A stretch of DNA of 7,096 nt. It comes from an uncultured Veillonella sp. GTDB taxonomy: Bacteria; Bacillota; Negativicutes; Veillonellales; Veillonellaceae. Below the pieces are notes generated by a model. The model was not told the origin of the DNA. It saw only the letters and a list, made by a program, of their open reading frames with translations, and did not search any database. Location: NCBI GenBank assembly GCA_900550175.1, contig URQX01000085.1:1-7096 (forward strand), in the 5' to 3' direction. Both the position numbers and the translations under genes were made by a program. Positions 1 through 5,498 of the stretch are shown here, piece by piece (the stretch's first letter is position 1; every line of letters begins with the position of its first letter).

Positions 1-803
1 CCTTTATTTGCTTATTACCTAAAGGTTTGCAATATGCTATTGGTACATTGCTTGGGGAAATTGCGTGGCTAGCAGTGCCGCCTACACGCAAGCGCCTGGC
101 GATAGGCCAAATTCTATTCTGTAATATTACAGATGATCCAAAAGAAGCTCGACGTATTGCGAAAGCTAGTACTACTCGCTTTGGCCGTATGATCATTGAT
201 GTACTACGCTATCCTGAAATTAAGGATGGCGCATACAAAGATATGGTAGAGTTTATTAATCGAGAATACTTAGATGATGCCTTAGAAAATGGTCGAGGTG
301 CAATCTTAGCTGCTGTTCATAGTGGTAATTGGGAACTCCTTGGTGGTGTTCTTGCTTCGGAAGGATATCCGTTGATTTCTGTGGCCATGAAACAGAATGG
401 TGATGCCGACAAGTTTATCAATGAATATCGTCGCATTATGCATCAACATGTAACTTATAAAACCGGTGTACGTGAAATGATTAACGAACTAAAAAAAGGT
501 GCTTTTTTAGGGCTTATTATGGATCAGGATCCCGGTGATGATGGTGTTCTTGTACCATTCTTTGGTTATGAAACTTTAACGGCTGCTGGTCCAGCTGTAT
601 TGGCTCGCATGCAAGATGTACCAATTATTTTTGTGACGATACATTATAGTCCGTTTTCTGAAAAACACGAGATCGAAGTACATCCACCAATTTATGTGGC
701 GCGTACAGATGATAAAAAGCGTGATATAGCAGTAACTACAACTCTTTTAAATGAGTTTATTGAAGATTATATTCGACGATATCCTGAGGATTGGTTTCAC
801 TAA
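1..803 (+). CDS. LpxL/HtrB-family lipid A (lysophospholipid) acyltransferase, 5'-truncated by window edge
   Basis: Enzyme of the LpxL/LpxM/HtrB family, which transfers an acyl chain from acyl-ACP to a hydroxyl of a lipid A precursor at the cytoplasmic face of the inner membrane. The frame is open from base 3, so the N-terminal membrane anchor is mostly outside the window. A TTG at 27 is in frame but has no Shine-Dalgarno sequence, and residues upstream (ICLLPKG) fit the family, so it is not the start. The visible part shows the basic segment PPTRKR, the catalytic HX4E motif HSGNWE (His codon 318-320), MDQDPGDDGVLVPFFG, and a C-terminal RYPEDW. The protein ends two residues after PEDW, without the HRRWK-like tail many members carry. 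Its place just before lpxC supports a lipid A role; which acyl position it serves cannot be told, so no symbol is given. A terminator-like hairpin follows. Confidence 0.9.
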   Translation, partial: FICLLPKGLQYAIGTLLGEIAWLAVPPTRKRLAIGQILFCNITDDPKEARRIAKASTTRFGRMIIDVLRYPEIKDGAYKDMVEFINREYLDDALENGRGAILAAVHSGNWELLGGVLASEGYPLISVAMKQNGDADKFINEYRRIMHQHVTYKTGVREMINELKKGAFLGLIMDQDPGDDGVLVPFFGYETLTAAGPAVLARMQDVPIIFVTIHYSPFSEKHEIEVHPPIYVARTDDKKRDIAVTTTLLNEFIEDYIRRYPEDWFH

Positions 804-814
804 TTAATAAATAT

Positions 815-892
815 AAAGAGATTTTACATGTGTATTTATGTAGTATCGATTTAGATATCGCATGAATTAAGCATAGTAAAGTCTCTTTTTCT
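815..892 (+). terminator. probable terminator of the acyltransferase gene (long-loop stem plus T-tract)
   Basis: The arm at 815-827 (AAAGAGATTTTAC) pairs with 876-888 (GTAAAGTCTCTTT) over 13 positions, with one G-U wobble, and the right arm runs into a T-rich tail (886-895). It starts 11 bases after the acyltransferase stop codon. The 48-base loop is unusually long but can fold further, for example CGAT at 847-850 with ATCG at 857-860. The A-rich left arm and T-rich right arm could work in both directions. The long loop lowers confidence compared with the hairpin at 3156-3200. Confidence 0.55.
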
Positions 893-916
893 TTTGTAGT
901 GTATAAAGTAGTATTT

Positions 917-944
917 ATAATTAAATTTATATAAATTTAATTAT
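917..944. repeat. perfect 28-bp A/T palindrome upstream of lpxC promoter
   Basis: Half-site ATAATTAAATTTAT (917-930) is followed directly by its exact reverse complement (931-944), with no spacer and no mismatch. The centre lies about 56 bp upstream of the lpxC -35 box. There is no T-tract after it, so it does not look like a terminator. It could be an operator for a dimeric regulator, an UP-like or curved element, or a chance product of A/T-only DNA. The palindrome is seen; any function is inference. Confidence 0.6.
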
Positions 945-986
945 GTGAAAAAGGCTTTCAAAATCAATGAATATATGGTAAATTTC

Positions 987-1015
987 TTGTATCACCTATG
1001 CAAATAGGGTATAAT
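987..1015 (+). promoter_or_regulatory. predicted sigma-A-type promoter of the lpxC-fabZ-lpxA operon
   Basis: A perfect -10 box TATAAT (1010-1015) lies exactly 17 bp downstream of a -35 box TTGTAT (987-992), which keeps the TTG core. The predicted transcription start is near 1022, giving a leader of roughly 44 bases. It is the only well-formed promoter I found between the upstream acyltransferase and lpxC. Confidence 0.75.
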
Positions 1016-1065
1016 ACATATTGGTGTATAGTAAACGTGAATTCAGATTATGAAAGGACTTTCTT

Positions 1066-1905
1066 ATGAGTAAGCCACAACAAACAATAAAACAGGCTAT
1101 TTCATATCAAGGGATTGGCCTTCATAGCGGTGAACCAGTAAATATGGTTTTTAAACCTGCACCTGAAAATACAGGAATTGTGTTTGTCCGCACGGACATT
1201 GAAGGACATCCTTCTGTGCGAGCACACATTGATAATGTGACGAACACTATGCGCGCTACTACATTGGAAAATGGTGAAGCGAAAGTTTTCACTGTAGAAC
1301 ATGTGATGGCTGCGTTCAGTGCTATGAATATTGACAACTGTTATATAGAGATGGATTCTCCTGAACCTGCTGTAGGTGATGGCAGTAGTGCTATTTTTAT
1401 AGGCCTTATTGAAGAGGCGGGCATTCAGGAGCAAACTGCGCTACGTCATGTCTATAAAGTAACTCGATCTCATGCTATTTATGATGGCGACCGATTCGTA
1501 GTTATCTTGCCATACGATGGCTATCGCGTTACATTTACCTCTATTAACAGCCATCCGTTACTTGGTACGCAACATTGTGATTTTGAAGTTTCTCCAGAAT
1601 ACTTTAAAGAACATATTAGCGCTGCTAGAACTATCGGATTTATGAAAGAATTAGAACAATTACAGGCCATGGGCCTTGCAAAAGGTGGTAGCCTTGATAA
1701 TGCGTTGGTTTATGATGATGAGAAATGTTTGTCTGTACCTCGCTTTGATGACGAGTTAGTTCGTCATAAGGCATTAGATGTGATAGGCGACTTATTCTTG
1801 TTAGGACGCATTGAAGGTCATGTAATTGCTTTGAAATCGAGTCATGAATTAAATTCAAGATTGGCTCGTAGTATAATGGAAGAAATAAGGGAGACACAGC
1901 CATGA
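1066..1905 (+). CDS. lpxC: UDP-3-O-acyl-N-acetylglucosamine deacetylase LpxC
   Basis: Zinc-dependent cytosolic deacetylase that removes the N-acetyl group from UDP-3-O-acyl-GlcNAc, the first committed step of lipid A synthesis. The 279 residues match the usual length. Visible motifs: the N-terminal GIGLHSG (16-22); TVEHVMAA with the general-base Glu78 and zinc ligand His79; ARTIGF (187-192); the HKALDVIGD block with zinc ligands His234 and Asp238; and the C-terminal GHVIALKSSHELN, where His260 matches the catalytic C-terminal histidine of the family. The ATG at 1066 has an AAAGGA ribosome binding site (1053-1058) 7 bases upstream and follows a strong promoter. It is first in a lpxC-fabZ-lpxA operon, and its stop codon overlaps the fabZ start as ATGA. 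Nothing essential is missing. Confidence 0.98.
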   Translation: MSKPQQTIKQAISYQGIGLHSGEPVNMVFKPAPENTGIVFVRTDIEGHPSVRAHIDNVTNTMRATTLENGEAKVFTVEHVMAAFSAMNIDNCYIEMDSPEPAVGDGSSAIFIGLIEEAGIQEQTALRHVYKVTRSHAIYDGDRFVVILPYDGYRVTFTSINSHPLLGTQHCDFEVSPEYFKEHISAARTIGFMKELEQLQAMGLAKGGSLDNALVYDDEKCLSVPRFDDELVRHKALDVIGDLFLLGRIEGHVIALKSSHELNSRLARSIMEEIRETQP

Positions 1906-2327
1906 TTCTTAATCACGAAGACATTTTAGAAATTTTACCTCATCGTTATCCTATGCTTTTGGTAGATCGCATCGTTGAGTTAGAACCTATGAAACGTGCT
2001 GTGGGCATTAAAAATGCTACATTCAACGAATTGTTCTTCCAAGGACACTTCCCAGGTAATCCAGTAATGCCAGGTGTATTATTGACTGAGGCTATTGCTC
2101 AAGTTGGCGGTATAGCATTACTATATCCTGAAGAAAATCGCGGTCTTACACCTATGTTTACAGGTATTGATAAGGTTCGTTTCCGTCACCCTGTAAAACC
2201 TGGTGATCAAGTGCGCATGGAAGTAGATATTGTTAAAATCAAAGGTAAAATGGGTAAGGTTGAAGGCCGTGCCTATGTTGGCGACAAATTGTGCGCTAGC
2301 GGTGAATACATGTTTGCCCTTGTATAA
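1902..2327 (+). CDS. fabZ: (3R)-hydroxyacyl-[acyl-carrier-protein] dehydratase FabZ
   Basis: Hot-dog-fold dehydratase of type II fatty acid synthesis that converts (3R)-3-hydroxyacyl-ACP to trans-2-enoyl-ACP in the cytosol. The 141 residues are full length. It has the N-terminal LPHRYPMLLVDR (12-23) and the active-site stretch FFQGHFPGNPVMPG, with catalytic His49 and, in LTEAIAQ, Glu63, the His/Glu pair that distinguishes FabZ. The ATG overlaps the last four bases of lpxC (1902-1905), and its Shine-Dalgarno AAGGGAG (1887-1893) lies inside lpxC 8 bases upstream, so translation of the two is probably coupled. LpxA and LpxD use the same 3-hydroxyacyl-ACP pool that FabZ consumes, which explains its place in a lipid A operon. 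Confidence 0.97.
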   Translation: MILNHEDILEILPHRYPMLLVDRIVELEPMKRAVGIKNATFNELFFQGHFPGNPVMPGVLLTEAIAQVGGIALLYPEENRGLTPMFTGIDKVRFRHPVKPGDQVRMEVDIVKIKGKMGKVEGRAYVGDKLCASGEYMFALV

Positions 2328-2332
2328 TAATT

Positions 2333-2338
2333 GAGGAG
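2333..2338 (+). promoter_or_regulatory. ribosome binding site that sets the lpxA start
   Basis: GAGGAG lies 8 bases before the GTG at 2347. It overlaps the in-frame GTG at 2338, which is therefore unusable, and is 23 bases from the ATG at 2362, which has no usable site of its own. It therefore favours 2347 as the lpxA initiation codon. Confidence 0.75.
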
Positions 2339-2346
2339 TGATTGTA

Positions 2347-3159
2347 GTGATAGTTGTAGGCATGGAAAATGCAGAATCCAACATCCATAGTACAGCCATA
2401 GTCCATCCAAATGCTAAATTGGGCAAAGATGTAATCGTAGGTCCTGGCGCTGTAATTGGTGAACACGTCGAGATTGGCGATGGCACACAAATCGGTGCGC
2501 ATGTTGTAATTGGTGGTTGGACAACCATTGGTAAGCGTTGTGAGATTTACCCTAACGCATCTATTGGGTTGGAACCGCAAGATTTAAAATTTAAAGGCGA
2601 AAAAAGCTATTGTAATATTGGCGATGAAACGGTTATCCGTGAATTCGTAACTATTAGCCGCGCTACTGGAGAAGGTGAAGAAACACGTGTAGGCAATAAT
2701 TGCTTACTTCAAGCATGCACACATGTGGCTCATAACTGTATCGTTGGCAACAATGTAATTATGAGTAACTGTGCAGGCCTTGCTGGTCATGCTATCGTTG
2801 AAGATCGCGTAGTTATTGGTGGTCTTGCAGGTATCCATCAGTTTGTTAAAATTGGTCGCAATGCAATGGTTGGCGGTATGGCGAAGGTGGTTCAAGATAT
2901 TCCACCGTATGTCATTGCTGATGGTCAACCAGCGCGTGTTATTGGCCTTAACTCTGTTGGTTTATCTCGTGCAGGCATTTCAGAAGATGTGCGCCGAGAT
3001 TTAAAACAAGCATTCCGTATTATTTATCGTTCTGGCTTTAGTTTATCTAAGGCTATTGAAGAAATGGAAATGCAATTAGATTCTTCTGTAGAAATTGAAA
3101 ATTTATTACGATTCTTACGCAATGCCGATCGTGGTATTATGCGTACTCGTCGCGACTAA
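2347..3159 (+). CDS. lpxA: acyl-[ACP]--UDP-N-acetylglucosamine O-acyltransferase LpxA
   Basis: Cytosolic homotrimeric acyltransferase that moves a 3-hydroxyacyl chain from ACP to the 3-OH of UDP-GlcNAc, the first step of lipid A synthesis. Read from the GTG at 2347 it has 270 residues; an ATG at 2362 would give 265. The N-terminal two thirds are hexapeptide repeats of the left-handed beta-helix; the C-terminal part (from about 205) is helical. QDLKF (78-82) matches the substrate-contacting QDLK block, and THVAHNC carries His126 and His129, the latter matching catalytic His125 of E. coli. GH (147-148) and GIHQF (His164) are also conserved. The VGG after IHQF keeps a glycine where E. coli has Gly173, the acyl-length ruler, so a chain longer than C10 is inferred. 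It is last in the lpxC operon, its stop codon lying inside the terminator. Confidence 0.96.
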   Translation: MIVVGMENAESNIHSTAIVHPNAKLGKDVIVGPGAVIGEHVEIGDGTQIGAHVVIGGWTTIGKRCEIYPNASIGLEPQDLKFKGEKSYCNIGDETVIREFVTISRATGEGEETRVGNNCLLQACTHVAHNCIVGNNVIMSNCAGLAGHAIVEDRVVIGGLAGIHQFVKIGRNAMVGGMAKVVQDIPPYVIADGQPARVIGLNSVGLSRAGISEDVRRDLKQAFRIIYRSGFSLSKAIEEMEMQLDSSVEIENLLRFLRNADRGIMRTRRD

Positions 3160-3200
3160 AGAAAAAGACCTCGTATAATGTACGAGGTCTTTTTCTTTAG
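3156..3200 (+). terminator. strong intrinsic terminator after lpxA
   Basis: Two perfect 20-base arms (3156-3175 and 3181-3200) surround the 5-base loop TAATG. The GC-rich core of the stem is GACCTCGTA with TACGAGGTC, and it runs straight into TTTTTCTTT. The left arm begins on the last base before the lpxA stop codon and includes it. The mirror-image A-tract on the left means the element could also stop transcription coming from the right. It should separate the lpxC-fabZ-lpxA transcript from lpxI. Confidence 0.93.
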
Positions 3201-3519
3201 TCCATAAATACTTTATGTAATCAATGAATAATAGGCTCTTACTATAATGTAAAATTTATATAAGTAGCTCATAAATATAAAATATTTTGATAAAAATATT
3301 GGAATATTTTTTACTGTTACAAAATGTAAAAAAGAGCGTGGAAAAATTCTTCTAAAATGTTGAAGAAATAGGCATAAAACATAGTGTTTTAATGGTAAAA
3401 AGTGCCCATTTATAGTACAATATATTGTATATGATTATGTCTTTTTTGAGGCATTAAGTATTGTAAATTTGTAATCACTAATTGATATATAGGCCATAGG
3501 TCATCTAGGAGGTATAGTC
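3201..3519. other. AT-rich non-coding region upstream of lpxI with several small repeats
   Basis: I see no gene in these 319 bases. They hold three copies of an 8-base element (AATATTTT at 3281-3288 and 3303-3310, its reverse complement at 3293-3300), an inverted repeat TTTTTTAC (3307-3314) with GTAAAAAA (3326-3333), a hairpin TAAAACA-TAG-TGTTTTA (3375-3391), and a 14-bp palindrome TACAATATATTGTA (3416-3429). The lpxI promoter must lie here, since a strong terminator precedes it, but no convincing -35/-10 pair is visible. Weak candidates are TTGATA (3287) with TTTACT (3310), and TTGTAA (3461) with TATATA (3486) at a poor 19-bp spacing. Confidence 0.6.
3507..3513 (+). promoter_or_regulatory. 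near-ideal ribosome binding site that sets the lpxI TTG start
   Basis: AGGAGGT ends 6 bases before the TTG at 3520. It is complementary to the core of the 16S rRNA 3' end and is the strongest Shine-Dalgarno in the window, which supports initiation at a weak TTG codon. Confidence 0.9.
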
Positions 3520-4356
3520 TTGGCAAAGGTAGGATTGATTGCAGGCATTGGCGTTTTGCCTGTAGAATTCATGCGTGCTGCTCATGTATTAGGTCATGAG
3601 GTGGTCGTTATCGGTGTAGTTCCAGATGTAGACCCGGCTTTAAAGACTGAGGCCGATGCTTTCTATGATATTGGTGTTGCTAAATTAGGTAAGATTTTTA
3701 AAACCTTGAAAAAAGAAGGTGTTGAAGAATTAACTATGTTAGGTAAAGTGACTAAGGAAATTCTCTTCAAAGGTCTTACATTCCCTGATTTAAAAACATT
3801 AGGTGTTCTTAAACGCCTTAAAAATCGTAAAGATGACACTATCATGCTCGCCATCGTGGATGAAATCGAACGAGAAGGGTTTAAAGTATTAGATCAAACC
3901 GTATACCTTAAACCATTTATGCCAAAGGTGGGGGTGCTTTCAAAAACACAGCCTACTGATGAACAATGGGCAGATATTTGCTTTGGCTTTGAACTAGCTA
4001 AGCAAATGGGTGGACTTGATATTGGTCAAACAGTAGTTGTAAAACACAAAGCGGCTATGGCTATTGAAGCTATTGAGGGCACTGATAAGTGTATTTTGCG
4101 TGGCGGTGAATTAGGCCGTGGCGATGCGGTTGTTGTTAAAACGGAAAAGCCAAATCAAGATGTTCGTTTTGATGTTCCTGCTGTAGGGATAAAAACATTA
4201 ATGTCCATGATTGATAGTGGGTGTAAAGTCCTTGCTGTAGAGGCTGAAAAGACTATTTTTGTTCAACAACAAGATGTACTAGATTTGGCAAACCGCCATG
4301 GTATTGTTATCTGTGCTGTTGACCAAGAGTTTGTAGATTCCAGAAAGGATGCATAA
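3520..4356 (+). CDS. lpxI: UDP-2,3-diacylglucosamine pyrophosphatase LpxI (DUF1009 family)
   Basis: Hydrolyses UDP-2,3-diacylglucosamine to lipid X (2,3-diacylglucosamine 1-phosphate) and UMP. LpxI does this step in bacteria that lack LpxH and is unrelated to it in sequence. The 278 residues, starting at TTG after a near-perfect ribosome binding site, begin with the family's GLIAGIGVLPVEF (5-17). They include AIEAIEGTD (181-189), RGGELGRGD (194-202) and, near the end, VRFDVPAVGIKTL and VLAVEAEKTIFV. Asp218 in RFDVP probably matches the essential aspartate of Caulobacter LpxI; this is an alignment by eye. It is the first gene of a lpxI-lpxB-msbA unit, and its TAA shares a base with the lpxB ATG. 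Its product feeds LpxB directly. Confidence 0.95.
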   Translation: MAKVGLIAGIGVLPVEFMRAAHVLGHEVVVIGVVPDVDPALKTEADAFYDIGVAKLGKIFKTLKKEGVEELTMLGKVTKEILFKGLTFPDLKTLGVLKRLKNRKDDTIMLAIVDEIEREGFKVLDQTVYLKPFMPKVGVLSKTQPTDEQWADICFGFELAKQMGGLDIGQTVVVKHKAAMAIEAIEGTDKCILRGGELGRGDAVVVKTEKPNQDVRFDVPAVGIKTLMSMIDSGCKVLAVEAEKTIFVQQQDVLDLANRHGIVICAVDQEFVDSRKDA

Positions 4357-5498
4357 TGAAAGTCATGTTTTCCGCCGGTGAAGCGTCCGGTGATACTCAT
4401 GCGGCCAGTGTTGCTAATGCACTGAAAGAAATAGACCCTTCGATTGATATGTTTGGTATGGGTGGTACCTTGATGGAACGCGCTGGTGTTCGAATCGTAT
4501 ATGATATTAAAAATTTAGGCGTTATTGGGATTGTAGAGATTGTAAAATCACTACCGAAATTCTTTAAACTTCGCACCTATTTAAAACGCGTCATGATGAA
4601 GGAAAAACCAGATATTCTCGTTTGTGTAGATTACCCTGGTTTTAATATGAAACTAGCAGCTGTAGCTCATGAATTGGGAATTCCTGTTCTTTATTATATT
4701 GCTCCTACGATTTGGGCCTGGCATAGTAGCCGTGGCAATACAATTCGCAAGTATGTCACTAAGGTGGCATCTATCTTTCCTTTTGAAGCAGACGCGTATC
4801 GCAAATATAAATGTGATGTAGAGTTTGTAGGCCATCCACTATTGGATATCGTACATCCTACGATGAGTAAAGATGAGGCTGAGGAATATTTTGGAGCTAG
4901 TAAAGAGGCTAAAAAAGTACTGCTCATGCCTGGAAGCCGTAAGCAAGAGGTGTTATCCTTACTAGATACGATGTTAAAAAGTGGCGAGCAATTGATGGCG
5001 AACCATGAAGATATTCAATTCTTCTTGCCTCGAGCACACACCATCGATCGTAGTGAATTAGAAACTTTCATAGATGCTCATAAAGTTCCTGTGACGATTA
5101 CAGAAGATCATACGTATGATTTGATGCAGATTTGTGATGTGTGTCTTGCCGCCTCAGGTACTGCTACATTAGAAACGGCTATGATGGAGTTACCAACTAT
5201 TTTGTTGTATCGCGTATCTCCAATTACATATGGCATTGGGAAGATGGTCGTTAATGTGACCCATGTAGGGTTGCCTAACATTGTAGCTGGCAAAGAAGTA
5301 ATTCCTGAGTTATTACAAGATGCAGTAACACCTGAGGCTATTGTATCCCTTGTGGAACCTCTTCTAACTGATGTGGAACGCAATGAAGCGATGCGTAGCG
5401 AATTGCGTGAAGTACATCATAAATTAGGTGAACCAGGTGCTGTAAAGCGTGTAGCGGAACTGGTATATAACCTCGGTAAGGAGAAATGTAATGAATAG
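4356..5498 (+). CDS. lpxB: lipid-A-disaccharide synthase LpxB
   Basis: Glycosyltransferase family 19 enzyme that joins lipid X to UDP-2,3-diacylglucosamine, forming the beta-1,6 disaccharide of lipid A at the inner membrane. The 380 residues are close to the E. coli length (382). Motifs in order: the N-terminal SAGEASGDTHAA (6-17), CVDYPGFN with Asp92, YYIAPTIWAWHSSR (113-126), FVGHPLLD (157-164), LLMPGSRKQEV with Arg195, AASGTATLETAM (265-276), and LPNIVAGKEVIPELLQ (306-321). The ATG at 4356 overlaps the lpxI stop as TAATG, with AAAGGA (4344-4349) 6 bases upstream. It overlaps msbA by 8 bases. The lpxI-lpxB order follows the pathway: LpxB needs both the substrate and the product of LpxI, so joint expression makes sense. 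Confidence 0.97.
   Translation: MKVMFSAGEASGDTHAASVANALKEIDPSIDMFGMGGTLMERAGVRIVYDIKNLGVIGIVEIVKSLPKFFKLRTYLKRVMMKEKPDILVCVDYPGFNMKLAAVAHELGIPVLYYIAPTIWAWHSSRGNTIRKYVTKVASIFPFEADAYRKYKCDVEFVGHPLLDIVHPTMSKDEAEEYFGASKEAKKVLLMPGSRKQEVLSLLDTMLKSGEQLMANHEDIQFFLPRAHTIDRSELETFIDAHKVPVTITEDHTYDLMQICDVCLAASGTATLETAMMELPTILLYRVSPITYGIGKMVVNVTHVGLPNIVAGKEVIPELLQDAVTPEAIVSLVEPLLTDVERNEAMRSELREVHHKLGEPGAVKRVAELVYNLGKEKCNE

Noticed and set aside
27..29. TTG as the start of the first acyltransferase
   Set aside because: The frame is open upstream to the window edge with family-like residues, and there is no Shine-Dalgarno before it. The gene is truncated, not starting here.
1102..1434. 110-codon minus-strand frame, and a similar one at 2121-2528
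   Set aside because: Both are antisense shadows of lpxC and of fabZ/lpxA, with Cys/His/Thr-rich, non-protein-like composition and no ribosome binding site.
1872..1877. Perfect TATAAT inside the 3' end of lpxC as a fabZ promoter
   Set aside because: At 17 bp upstream there is only TTAAAT, and the ATGA overlap already explains fabZ expression.
2323..2328. TATAAT at the end of fabZ as an lpxA promoter
   Set aside because: It is the fabZ stop codon context; no -35 box is present at the right distance.
3243..3248. Perfect TATAAT soon after the lpxA terminator as the lpxI promoter
   Set aside because: No -35-like sequence at 16-18 bp (it reads ATCAAT), no extended -10 TG, and it would give a leader of about 270 bases. 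It is not excluded, only unsupported.
3438..3458. Tiny reading frame (ATG at 3438, six codons) as a leader peptide for lpxI
   Set aside because: It has no ribosome binding site and no run of regulatory codons, so it is not above chance.
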